The position numbers and the translations under genes were made by a program. This document shows positions 1-9,925 of a DNA stretch of 64,000 nt, piece by piece. Where the stretch lies: assembly GCF_051014685.1 (NCBI RefSeq), contig NW_027479274.1:1-64000 (forward strand), given 5' to 3'. Origin of the DNA: Ptiloglossa arizonensis. Lineage: Eukaryota; Arthropoda; Insecta; Hymenoptera; Colletidae. Each line of letters starts with the position of its first letter. Positions within the stretch are counted from its first letter, which is position 1. Under the pieces are notes generated by a model. It was given only the letters and a program-made list of their open reading frames with translations, was not told the origin of the DNA and ran no database searches.

Positions 1-360
1 GTATAACATATAACGTATAACGTATAACGTATAACGTATAACGTATAACGTATAACGTATAACGTATAACGTATAACGTACAACGTTTAACGTATAACGT
101 ATAACGTATAACGTATAACGTATAACGTATAACGTACAACGTATAACGTATAACGTATAACGTATAACGTATAACGTATAACGTATGTCGTATAACGTAT
201 AACGTATAACGTATAACGTATAACGTATAACGTATAACGTATAATGTATAACGTATAACGTATAACGTATAACGTATAACGTATAACGTATAACGTATAA
301 CGTATAACGTATAACGTATAACGTATAACGTACAACGTATAACGTATAACGTATAACGTA

Positions 361-1250
361 TAACGTATATCCTATAACGCATAACGTATAACGTATAACG
401 TATAACGTATAACGTATAACGTATAACGTATAACGTATAACGTATAACGTATAACGTATGTCGTATAACGTATAAGGTATAACGTATAACGTATAACGTA
501 TAACGTATAACGTATAACGTATAACGTATAACGTATAACGTACAACGTTTAACGTATAACGTATAACGTATAACGTATAACGTATAACGTATAACGTATA
601 ACGTACAACGTATAACGTATAACGTATAACGTATAACGTATAACGTACAACGCGTAACGTATAACGTATAACGTATAACGTATAACGTATAACGTATAAC
701 GTACAACGTATAACGTATAACGTATATCCTATAACACATAACGTATAACGTATAACGTATAACGTATAACGTATAACGTATAACGTATAACGTATGTCGT
801 ATAACGTATAACGTATAACGTATAACGTATAACGTATAACGTATAACGTATAATGTATAACGTATAACGTATAACGTATAACGTATAACGTATAACGTAT
901 AACGTATCACGTATAACGTATAACGTATAGCGTCTAACGTATAACGTATAACGTACAACGTATAACGTATAACGTATAACTTATAACGTATAATGTATAA
1001 CGTATAACGTATAACGTATAACGTATAACGTATAACGTATGACGTATAACGTATAACGTATAACGTATAACGTATAACGTATAACGTATAACGTATAACG
1101 TATAACGTATAACGTATAACGTATAACGTATAACGTATAACGTATAACGTATAACGTATAACGTATAACGTATAACGTATGGCGTATAACGTATTTCGTA
1201 TAACGTATAACGTCCAACGTATAACGTATAACGTACAACGTATAACGTAT
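361..1250 (+). repeat. Variant-marked satellite module, copy 1
   Basis: Ordered landmarks are TATCCTATAACGC (368), TATAAGGTAT (471), ACGCGTAACG (about 650), TATCACG (905), GCGTCTAACG (930), ACTTATAACG (979), TATGGCGTATAACGTATTTCG (about 1179-1199) and CGTCCAACG (about 1212). The same ordered set recurs near 3811-4830 and 8162-9090, at offsets of 3437-3584 and then 4259-4350 bp. This identifies a segmental duplication within the satellite rather than independent mutation. The edges are approximate. Confidence 0.8.
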
Positions 1251-3804
1251 AACGTACAACGTTTAACGTATACCGTATAACGAATAACGTATAACGTATA
1301 TCGCATGACGTATAACATATAACGTATAACGTATAACGTATAACGTACAACGTATAACGTATAACGTATATCCTATAACGCATAACGTATAACGTATAAC
1401 GTATAACGTATAACGTATAACGTATAACGTATAACGTATAACGTATAACGTATAACGTATAACGTATAACGTGTAACGAATAACGTATAACGTATATCGC
1501 ATGACGTATAACATATAACGTATAACGTATAACGTACAACGTATAACGTATAATGTATATCCTATAACGCATAACGTATAACGTATAACGTATAACGTAT
1601 AACGTATAACGTATAACGTATAACGTATATCGTATAACGTATAACGTACAACGTTTAACGTATAACGTATAACGTATAACGTATAACGTATAACGTATAA
1701 CGTATAACGTATAACGTACAACGTATAACGTATAACGTATATCCTATAACGCATAACGTATAACGTGTAACGTATAACGTATAACGTATAACGTATAACG
1801 TATAACGTATAACGTATAACGTATAACGTATAACGTATAACGTATAACGAATAACGTATAACGTATATCGCATGACGTATAACATATAACGTATAACGTA
1901 TAACGTACAACGTATAACGTATAATGTATATCCTATAACGCATAACGTATAACGTATAACGTATAACGTGTAACGAATAACGTATAACGTATATCGCATG
2001 ACGTATAACATATAACGTATAACGTATAACGTACAACGTATAACGTATAATGTATATCCTATAACGCATAACGTATAACGTATAACGTATAACGTATAAC
2101 GTATAACGTATAACGTATAACGTTTAACGTATAACGTATAACGTATAACGTATAACGTATAACGTATAACGTATAACGTACAACGTATAACGTATAACGT
2201 ATAACGTATAACGTATAACGTACAACGCGTAACGTATAACGTATAACGTATAACGTATAACGTATAACGTATAACGTACAACGTATAACGTATAACGTAT
2301 ATCCTATAACACATAACGTATAATTATAACGTATAACGTATATAACGTATAACGTATAACGTATAACGTATACGTATAACGTATAACGTATAACGTATAA
2401 CGTATAACGTATAACGTATAACGTATAACGTATAACGTATAACGTATAACGTATAACGTATAACGTATAACGTATAACGTATAACGTATAACGTATAACG
2501 TATAACGTATAACGTATAACGTATAACGTATACAGTATAACGTATAACGTATAACGTATAACGTACAACGTTTAACGTACAACGTATAACGTATAACGTA
2601 TAACGTATAACGTATAACGTATAACGTATGACGTATAACGTATAACGTATAACGTATAACGTATAACGTATACAGTATAACGTATAACGTATAACGTATA
2701 ACGTATAACGTATACAGTATAACGTATAACGTATAACGTGTAACATATAACGTATAACGTATAACGTATAACGTATAACGTATAACGTATAACGTATAAC
2801 GTATAACGTATAACGTATAACGTATAACGTATAACGTATAACGTATAACGTATAACGTATAACGTATAACGTATAACGTATACAGTATAACGTATAACGT
2901 ATAACGTGTAACGTATAACGTATAACGTATAACGTATAACGTATAACGTATAACGTATAACGTAGAACGTATAACGTCCAACGTATAACGTATAACGTAT
3001 AACGTATAACGTATAACGTACAACGTTTAACGTATACCGTATAACGAATAACGTATAACGTATATCGCATGACGTATATCATATAACGTATAACGTATAA
3101 CGTATAACGTACAACGTATAACGTATAACGTATATCGTATAACGTATAACGTACAACGTATAACGTATAACGTATATCCTATAACGCATAACGTATAACG
3201 TATAACGTATAACGTATAACGAATAACGTATAACGTATAACGTGTAACGTATAACGTATAACGTATAACGTCTAACGTATAACGTATAACGTATAACGTA
3301 TAACGTATAACGTATAACGTATAACGTATAACGTATAACGTATAACGTATAACGTACAACGTATAACGTATAACGTATATCCTATAACGCATAACGTATA
3401 ACGTATAACGTATAACGTATAACATATAACGTATAACGTATAACATATAACGTATAACGTATAACGTATAACGTATAACGTATAACGTATAACGTATAAC
3501 GTATAACGTACAACGTTTAACGTATAACGTATAACGTATAACGTATAACGTATAACGTATAACGTACAACGTATAACGTATAACGTATAACGTATAACGT
3601 ATAACGTATAACGTATGTCGTATAACGTATAACGTATAACGTATAACGTATAACGTATAACGTATAACGTATAATGTATAACGTATAACGTATAACGTAT
3701 AACGTATAACGTATAACGTATAACGTATAACGTATAACGTATAACGTATAACGTATAACGTATAACGTATAACGTACAACGTATAACGTATAACGTATAA
3801 CGTA

Positions 3805-4830
3805 TAACGTATATCCTATAACGCATAACGTATAACGTATAACGTATAACGTATAACGTATAACGTATAACGTATAACGTATAACGTATAACGTATGTCG
3901 TATAACGTATAAGGTATAACGTATAACGTATAACGTATAACGTATAACGTATAACGTATAACGTATAACGTATAACGTACAACGTTTAACGTATAACGTA
4001 TAACGTATAACGTATAACGTATAACGTATAACGTATAACGTACAACGTATAACGTATAACGTATAACGTATAACGTATAACGTACAACGCGTAACGTATA
4101 ACGTATAACGTATAACGTATAACGTATAACGTATAACGTACAACGTATAACGTATAACGTATATCCTATAACACATAACGTATAACGTATAACGTATAAC
4201 GTATAACGTATAACGTATAACGTATAACGTATAACGTATGTCGTATAACGTATAACGTATAACGTATAACGTATAACGTATAACGTATAACGAATAACGT
4301 ATAATGTATAACGTATAACGTATAACGTATAACGTATAACGTATAACGTATAACGTATCACGTATAACGTATAACGTATAGCGTCTAACGTATAACGTAT
4401 AACGTACAACGTATAACGTATAACGTATAACTTATAACGTATAATGTATAACGTATAACGTATAACGTATAACGTATAACGTATAACGTATGACGTATAA
4501 CGTATAACGTATAACGTATAACGTATAACGTATAACGTATAACGTATAACGTATAACGTATAACGTATAACGTATAACGTATAACGTATAACGTATAACG
4601 TATAACGTATAACGTATACAGTATAACGTATAACGTATAACGTGTCACGTATAACGTATAACGTATAACGAATAACGTATAACGTATAACGTATAACGTA
4701 TAACGTATAACGTATAACGTATAACGTATAACGTATAACGTATAACGTATAACGTATAACGTATGGCGTATAACGTATTTCGTATAACGTATAACGTCCA
4801 ACGTATAACGTATAACGTACAACGTATAAC
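3805..4830 (+). repeat. Variant-marked satellite module, copy 2
   Basis: This copy has the same ordered landmarks as the module at 361-1250: TATCC at 3812, AAGGTAT at 3911, ACGCGTAACG at 4087, TATCACG at 4356, GCGTCTAACG at 4381, ACTTATAACG near 4430 and TATGGCG at 4762. It carries about 130 bp extra around 4617-4680, including a CAGTATAACG monomer and a GTGTCACG monomer that are absent from copies 1 and 3. It lies just upstream, on the + strand, of the retroelement insertion. Confidence 0.8.
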
Positions 4831-5799
4831 GTATAACGTATAACGTATAACGTATAACGTATAACGTATAACGTATAAAGTATAACGTATAACCAATAAC
4901 GTATAACGTATAGCGTATAACGTATAACGTATAACGTATAACGTATAACGTATAACGTATAACGCATAAAGTATAACGCATAAAGTATAACGTATAACGT
5001 ATAACGTATAACGTATAACGTATAACGTATAACGTATAACGTATAACGTATAACGTATAACGTATAACGTATAACGTATAACGTATAACGTATAACGTAT
5101 AACGTATAACGTATAACGTATAAAGTATAACGTATAACCAATAACGTATAACGTATAACGTATAACGTATAACGTATAACGTATAACGTATAACGTATAA
5201 CGTATAACGTATAACGTATAACGTATAACGTATAACGTATAACGTATAACGTATAACGTATAACGTATAACGTATAACGTATAACGTATAACGTATAACG
5301 TATAACGTGTAACGTATAACGTATAACGTATAACGCATAACGTATAACGTATAAGGTAAAACGTATAACGTATAACGTATAACGTACAACGTATAACGTA
5401 TAACGTATAACGAATAACGTATAACGTATAACGTATAACGTATAACGTATAACGTATAACGTATAACGTATAACGTATAACGTATAACGTATAAAGTATA
5501 ACGTATAACCAATAACGTATAACGTATAACGTATAACGTATAACGTATAACGTATAACGTATAACGTATAACGTATAACGTATAACGTATAACGCATAAA
5601 GTATAACGCATAAAGTATAACGTATAACGTATAACGTATAACGTATAACGTATAACGTATAACGTATAACGTATAACGTATAACGTATAACGTATAACGT
5701 ATAACGTATAACGTATAACGTATAACGTATAAAGTATAACGTATAACCAATAACGTATAACGTATAACGTATAACGTATAACGTATAACGTATAACGTA

Positions 5800-5812
5800 T
5801 TTTTTTTTTTTT
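5800..5812 (-). other. Poly(A) tail of the retroelement (poly-T on + strand)
   Basis: An uninterrupted run of 13 T on the + strand, the first of which can also be read as the last base of a satellite monomer. Read on the minus strand it is an A-tract at the 3' end of the element, preceded by TTAATAAA, so an AATAAA hexamer overlaps the start of the tail (about 5810-5815). A terminal A-tract next to a reverse transcriptase 3' UTR is the expected product of target-primed reverse transcription of a polyadenylated RNA. The flanking ATTAACGT (5813-5820) resembles the satellite unit, so the exact 3' junction is ambiguous by a few bases. Confidence 0.85.
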
Positions 5813-5820
5813 ATTAACGT

Positions 5821-5844
5821 GGGGGAAATCTTCGAAAGACCCCC
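5821..5844 (-). other. 3'-terminal stem-loop next to poly(A)
   Basis: GGGGG (5821-5825) pairs with CCCCC (5840-5844). TCTT (5829-5832) pairs with AAGA (5836-5839) around a 3-nt loop, leaving AAA (5826-5828) as a bulge. It is the hairpin closest to the poly(A) tail, only 8 bp away. The stem is weaker than those upstream, and C-tract slippage allows alternative pairings. Confidence 0.5.
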
Positions 5845-5881
5845 CCGCCGCCTGGGGAGGGGCGGGGGGAGTGTGGGATTC

Positions 5882-5914
5882 CCCGCGCCCGGAAGGAAAC
5901 CCATCGGGCGCGGG
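5882..5914 (-). other. Stem-loop in 3' UTR (9-bp stem)
   Basis: CCCGCGCCC (5882-5890) is perfectly complementary to GGGCGCGGG (5906-5914), with a 15-nt loop. It is an all-G/C stem and part of the hairpin series across the UTR. Confidence 0.75.
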
Positions 5915-5956
5915 ACCTACCCACTAAAACCCACCACGGTGGCCATCCTCGCACTA

Positions 5957-6012
5957 TGCAGGGGGAGCACCTGGGACCGAAGACATCATAACATCAGGTG
6001 CTCCCCCGTGCA
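5957..6012 (-). other. Long stem-loop in 3' UTR (13 bp, extendable to 17)
   Basis: GGGGGAGCACCTG (5961-5973) is the exact reverse complement of CAGGTGCTCCCCC (5995-6007), with a 21-nt loop. The flanking TGCA (5957-5960) and TGCA (6009-6012) extend the stem by four pairs past a single bulged G at 6008. A perfect 13-bp inverted repeat at this spacing is not expected by chance in a UTR of this size. Confidence 0.85.
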
Positions 6013-6040
6013 GGGCTCTCGCGCCCGTGTCCTCCCGTTC

Positions 6041-6077
6041 CAGGGAAGGGAGGGGGTACTTCACCCTCCCTTCCCTG
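6041..6077 (-). other. Stem-loop in 3' UTR (14-bp perfect stem)
   Basis: CAGGGAAGGGAGGG (6041-6054) is the exact reverse complement of CCCTCCCTTCCCTG (6064-6077), with a 9-nt loop. One arm is all but pure purine. Confidence 0.85.
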
Positions 6078-6102
6078 TTTTCTCCTCGGCGCTCTGGCGC
6101 CC

Positions 6103-6135
6103 GACGTCGGAGCAGGGCCACACTGCTCCGACGTC
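6103..6135 (-). other. Stem-loop in 3' UTR (13-bp perfect stem)
   Basis: GACGTCGGAGCAG (6103-6115) is the exact reverse complement of CTGCTCCGACGTC (6123-6135), with a 7-nt loop (6116-6122). The stem sequence is unrelated to that of its neighbours, so the series is not a tandem duplication of one hairpin. Confidence 0.85.
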
Positions 6136-6146
6136 CCACTCCCGGG

Positions 6147-6182
6147 GGCCGCCCGAGGGCGGCCGCGAGTCCCACACTCGCG
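6147..6182 (-). other. Two abutting short stem-loops in 3' UTR
   Basis: First: GGCCGCC (6147-6153) pairs with GGCGGCC (6158-6164) around a 4-nt loop. Second: CGCGAGT (6164-6170) pairs with ACTCGCG (6176-6182) around CCCAC. They share base 6164, so only one can use it, but both stems can otherwise form together and would stack. Confidence 0.7.
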
Positions 6183-6202
6183 ACCGCCCACGGCCCCCAT
6201 AG

Positions 6203-6244
6203 CCGCGCCGGAGGCACGGCCCTGGGACCGTGCCGTCGGCGCGG
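6203..6244 (-). other. Two-part stem-loop in 3' UTR
   Basis: Outer stem: CCGCGCCG (6203-6210) with CGGCGCGG (6237-6244). Inner stem: GGCACGG (6213-6219) with CCGTGCC (6228-6234). The internal loop between them is asymmetric by at most a base or so, and an 8-nt apical loop closes the structure. That is 15 pairs in total, all perfect. Confidence 0.8.
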
Positions 6245-6260
6245 CCGCACCCCGGCTCGT

Positions 6261-6303
6261 ACGCTCCCGAGGGCGGCTCTGGCCTCTCCGCCCTCGAGAG
6301 CGT
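6261..6303 (-). other. Stem-loop in 3' UTR (16 bp with one mismatch)
   Basis: ACGCTCCCGAGGGCGG (6261-6276) pairs with CCGCCCTCGAGAGCGT (6288-6303) with a single mismatched position and an 11-nt loop. It is the hairpin closest to the RT stop codon, starting the series about 80 nt after it. Confidence 0.8.
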
Positions 6304-6385
6304 CGCCGTCCCTTATTCCTCCCACCCCTCAGACGACGGGCGGTGGCACGAGCCTCAAGGGCTACGCCCCCCCCTCCCGCCGCTC

Positions 6386-7666
6386 TCAGGGTGGCCTCCC
6401 CAGCCCTTCCGGAGGCCCACCCGCCCCCGGCCTCGGACGAGGCCTCGCTCGCGGTCTCCCGCTCTCGCGACTGCGGCTCGCGGCCTCCTTCCGCGAGATT
6501 ACCTCCTCGCAGAAGGAGGCCACGGCCCGCCACTTCGTCTCGCTGCCGAGCATGGCCTGTACCACGCCCGGCAGCGATAGGTCCGCCCCAATCTCGGCCG
6601 TGAGGACACGGCGCTCCACCCCCCAGGCCGGACACACCTCGAGGGTGTGTTGCGCCGTGTCCTCGTCCGCTGGACAGTGCCAGCAGCGCGCCGCCTCTTC
6701 CACACCGATCCGGCACAGGTACTGACCGAAGCATCCGTGCCCGGACAGCACCTGCACCAACCGGTAGGTGAGTGAGCCGAAGCGCCTACCCAGCCACTCA
6801 AACAGGACCGGCCGGATAGCCCGGACAGTCCTCTGGCCGAACAACGGCTCGGCCAGCCGCTGCTGCCAAAGCTGCAGCATGGACTCCCGGGCCTGGCGCC
6901 TCAGGGCCTCCACCTCGCAGCCCGCCAGGACCACCCCATCCTCGCGGGCGCGCATGCGGCCCTCGTAGAAAGCCGCATGCGCGCCCGCGATCAAGTCCGC
7001 CGGGGGTAGCCCTGACAGGACGCTCGCCGCCTCATACGAAACGGTCCGGTACCCCCGGGCGATCCGCAGTGCAAGCCGCCTTTGAACCCGGCGCAGCAAT
7101 ACCTTGCTGCGCCGGGAGGCGGCCAGGTCGCCCGCCCAAACGGGGGCCCCGTATAGGGCCACCGAGTGGACCATTCCCGCGTAGAGGCGGCGAACCCGGT
7201 CACTCGGGCCCCGCAGGTTGGGGAGGATACGGCCCAAAGCGCCAACTATCCTCTCCAACCGCGGGGCCAGGGCCCGGAAATGGCCCTCGAAGCGCCAGTG
7301 GCTGTCGAGGTGAAGTCCCAGATGTTTCATCTGAGACCTCACCTCGACGTCTGTCTCACCCACCCGGATCAGGGGGGGAGGCGGCTCTCCCCGGGGTCTA
7401 TACATCCCGAGTACCTCGGTTTTGTGGAGAGCCACCTCCAAACCGATCCCCCTGATCCGGGAGACGACGCGCCGGACACCGTCCTCGGCGGCCCGAACAG
7501 CCCCCCTCCAGTCCCCCCCGACGGCCAACAACAAGGTGTCGTCCGCGTAACATGTCAGACTGACGCCGTCGGGGAGGTCTTCGGCCCGCAGGACGGTGTC
7601 GTACCCGAGGTTCCACAGCAGGGGTCCTAACACCGACCCCTGCGGAAGCACCGACCCCTGCGGAAA
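6386..7666 (-). pseudogene. Reverse transcriptase (ORF2) C-terminal fragment of R1-clade-like element
   Basis: About 425 retroelement-derived codons, open without a frameshift to TGA at 6386-6388. In order: PQGSVLGPLLWN palm motif (copy adjoining LG at about 7607-7645), catalytic YADD (7538-7549), a conserved HKTEVLGM segment, MKHLGLHLD thumb-proximal block, SVALYGAPVW, SYEAASVLSGLPP, SLTYRLVQVLSGHGCFGQYLCRIG, then a zinc knuckle CWHC-x8-H-x4-C (6632-6685) followed by PAW, and a basic Pro/Arg-rich tail. In intact elements this protein copies element RNA at a nicked target. Here the endonuclease and the N-terminal fingers/palm, including the first catalytic Asp motif, are absent, so it cannot be active. 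The frame runs upstream into satellite without a stop, giving a nominal 565-residue ORF from 8083, but the first 140 residues are heptapeptide repeat with a fortuitous ATG. The lack of stops or frameshifts in the fragment points to a recent insertion. Confidence 0.92.
7631..7666 (-). repeat. 18-bp tandem duplication at the truncated 5' end
   Basis: CACCGACCCCTGCGGAAG (7631-7648) is followed directly by a second copy at 7649-7666 that differs only in the last base, where the satellite begins. In the RT frame it duplicates the six residues PQGSVL of the palm motif. It sits exactly at the 5' junction, so it is best read as a junction artefact of aborted reverse transcription (template slip or re-priming) rather than part of the parent element. 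Confidence 0.9.
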
Positions 7667-7875
7667 ACGTATAACGTATAACGTATAACGTATAACGTAT
7701 AACGTATAACGTATAACGTATAACGTATAACGTATAACGTATAACGTATAACGTATAACGTATAACGTATAACGTATAACGTATAACGTAGAACGTATAA
7801 CGTACGACGTATAACGTATAACGTATAACGTATAACGTATGACGTATAACGTATAACGTATAACGTATAACGTAT

Positions 7876-9925
7876 AACGTATACAGTATAACGTATAACG
7901 TATAACGTGTAACGTATAACGTATAACGTATAACGTATAACGTATAACGTATAACGTATAACGTAGAACGTATAACGTCCAACGTATAACGTATAACGTA
8001 TAACGTATAACGTATAACGTACAACGTTTAACGTATACCGTATAACGAATAACGTATAACGTATATCGCATGACGTATATCATATAACGTATAACGTATA
8101 ACGTATAACGTACAACGTATAACGTATAACGTATAACGTATAACGTATAACGTACAACGTATAACGTATAACGTATATCCTATAACGCATAACGTATAAC
8201 GTATAACGTATAACGTATAACATATAACGTATAACGTATAACATATAACGTATAACGTATAACGTATAACGTATAACGTATAACGTATAACGTATAACGT
8301 ATAACGTACAACGTTTAACGTATAACGTATAACGTATATCGTATAACGTATAACATATAACGTATAACGTATAACATATAACGTATAACGTATAACGTAT
8401 AACGTATAACGTATAACGTATAACGTATAACGTACAACGCGTAACGTATAACGTATAACGTATAACGTATAACGTATAACGTATAACGTACAACGTATAA
8501 CGTATAACGTATATCCTATAACACATAACGTATAACGTATAACGTATAACGTATAACGTATAACGTATAACGTATAACGTATGTCGTATAACGTATAACG
8601 TATAACGTATAACGTATAACGTATAACGAATAACGTATAATGTATAACGTATAACGTATAACGTATAACGTATAACGTATAACGTATAACGTATCACGTA
8701 TAACGTATAACGTATAGCGTCTAACGTATAACGTATAACGTACAACGTATAACGTATAACGTATAACTTATAACGTATAATGTATAACGTATAACGTATA
8801 ACGTATAACGTATAACGTATAACGTATGACGTATAACGTATAACGTATAACGTATAACGTATAACGTATAACGTATAACGTATAACGTATAACGTATAAC
8901 GTATAACGTATAACGTATAACGTATAACGTATAACGTATAACGTATAACGTATAACGTATAACGTATAACGTATAACGTATAACGTATAACGTATAACGT
9001 ATAACGTATAACGTATAACGTATGGCGTATAACGTATTTCGTATAACGTATAACGTCCAACGTATAACGTACAACGTACAACGTATAACGTATAACGTAT
9101 AACGTATAACGTATAACGTATAACGTATAACGTATAAAGTATAACGTATAACCAATAACGTATAACGTATAGCGTATAACGTATAACGTATAACGTATAA
9201 CGTATAACGTATAACGTATAACGCATAAAGTATAACGCATAAAGTATAACGTATAACGTATAACGTATAACGTATAACGTATAACGTATAACGTATAACG
9301 TATAACGTATAACGTATAACGTATAACGTATAACGTATAACGTATAACGTATAACGTATAACGTATAACGTATAACGTATAAAGTATAACGTATAACCAA
9401 TAACGTATAACGTATAACGTATAACGTATAACGTATAACGTATAACGTATAACGTATAACGTATAACGTATAACGTATAACGTATAACGTATAACGTATA
9501 ACGTATAACGTATAACGTATAACGTATAACGTATAACGTATAACGTATAACGTATAACGTATAACGTATAACGTATAACGTATAACGTGTAACGTATAAC
9601 GTATAACGTATAACGCATAACGTATAACGTATAAGGTAAAACGTATAACGTATAACGTATAACGTACAACGTATAACGTATAACGTATAACGAATAACGT
9701 ATAACGTATAACGTATAACGTATAACGTATAACGTATAACGTATAACGTATAACGTATAACGTATAACGTATAAAGTATAACGTATAACCAATAACGTAT
9801 AACGTATAACGTATAACGTATAACGTATAACGTATAACGTATAACGTATAACGTATAACGTATAACGCATAAAGTATAACGCATAAAGTATAACGTATAA
9901 CGTATAACGTATAACGTATAACGTA
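7876..9925 (+). repeat. Satellite block colinear with 2.88-5.65 kb
   Basis: Landmarks right of the retroelement follow the same order as a block left of it. CAGTATAACG at 7884 matches 2883, and TATATCATATAACG at 8076 matches 3075 (both offset 5001). ACGCGTAACG at 8437 matches 4087, TATCACG at 8692 matches 4356, the ATAAAGTATAACGTATAACC monomers at 9139 and 9384 match 4880 and 5125, and TATAAGGTAAAACG at 9630 matches 5350. The right copy is several hundred bases shorter because of whole-monomer losses. The retroelement therefore lies at the junction of two related segments, or within one repeat unit. Confidence 0.75.

Larger units (their letters stand above)
1..5799 (+). repeat. Heptamer satellite, left arm
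   Basis: A tandem array of the 7-bp monomer CGTATAA, all in one orientation and mostly perfect. Variant monomers are scattered through it. Recurrent ones are CGTACAACGTTTAACG, TATCCTATAACGCATAACG, CGTATGTCG, CGTATGACG, CGTATAGCGTCTAACG and TATAATGTATAACG. From about 4.86 to 5.76 kb a local family of variants appears (ATAAAGTATAACG, ATAACCAATAACG, CGCATAAAG), and it is seen again only at 9.12-9.92 kb. The 7-bp register breaks at about 2325-2375 (TAATTATAACG, TATATAACG, TATACG). There is no gene here. The + strand meets TAA every 21 bp in every frame, and the minus strand is stop-free only because of the repeat arithmetic. The unit is not a canonical telomere repeat (TTAGG, TTAGGG or TCAGG), so I call it a satellite. 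Confidence 0.98.
5813..6385 (-). other. Retroelement 3' UTR, densely structured
   Basis: The 573 bp between the TGA stop of the RT ORF and the poly(A) tail. It is GC-rich and open in several frames on both strands, but no frame looks like a known protein, and the open frames are a by-product of base composition. Its striking property is a near-continuous series of inverted repeats from 5821 to 6303 (itemised separately), with stems of 7 to 16 bp and short loops. In this class of element the 3' UTR RNA is what the reverse transcriptase recognises, so a structured UTR is plausible as an RT-binding platform, but this is inference. Minus-strand positions 5934 to 5916 read GTGGGTTTTAGTGGGTAGG. From memory this resembles a G/T-rich stretch near the 3' end of insect R1-clade elements, held at low confidence. 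Confidence 0.8.
5800..7666 (-). mobile_element. 5'-truncated R1-clade-like non-LTR retrotransposon
   Basis: A single GC-rich island of 1.87 kb in an AT-rich satellite. In minus-strand order it contains an RT palm fragment, a C-terminal domain with CCHC knuckle, a TGA stop, a 573-bp 3' UTR and a poly(A) tail. There are no LTRs. ORF1, the endonuclease and the N-terminal part of the RT are missing, so this is a dead, 5'-truncated copy. Family assignment (R1 clade, near TRAS, SART or Waldo) rests on the palm motifs, the GHGCFGQYLCRIG block before the CCHC knuckle, and the tail of the protein. This is from family knowledge, not a search. Some R1-clade lineages are known for inserting into rDNA, telomeric repeats or microsatellites, so a simple-repeat target fits. 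A target-site duplication cannot be seen because both flanks are the same heptamer. Satellite orientation is the same on both sides. Confidence 0.93.

Noticed and set aside
5800..5812. RNA polymerase III terminator (T-run on + strand)
   Set aside because: It is the poly(A) tail of a minus-strand element, and there is no pol III promoter or RNA gene upstream on the + strand.
5813..6385. A host gene or protein-coding exon in the region after the RT stop
   Set aside because: It has no motif and no splice or codon pattern I could support. It is better explained as the structured 3' UTR between the stop codon and the poly(A).
5819..7630. Several + strand ORFs across the GC-rich island (for example 5819-6202, 5998-6603, 6027-6725, 6230-6580, 7069-7455, 7166-7630) and other minus frames (5954-6325, 5994-6734, 6499-6801, 6991-7245)
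   Set aside because: They are shadows of the RT frame or of the GC-rich 3' UTR. Their translations are Pro/Arg/Gly-rich with no recognisable motif, while the 6386-frame carries YADD and the CCHC knuckle.
6386..7666. Active or complete reverse transcriptase gene
   Set aside because: The endonuclease, ORF1, the RT N-terminal half and the 5' promoter are absent, and the 5' end joins satellite directly.
5780..7690. Target-site duplication of the retroelement
   Set aside because: Both flanks are the same heptamer, so any apparent duplication is uninformative.
4880..9800. CCAAT boxes (ATAACCAATAACG) and TATA-like motifs as promoters
   Set aside because: They are single-base variants of the heptamer copied with the local block, and TATA occurs in every monomer. 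No transcription unit follows.
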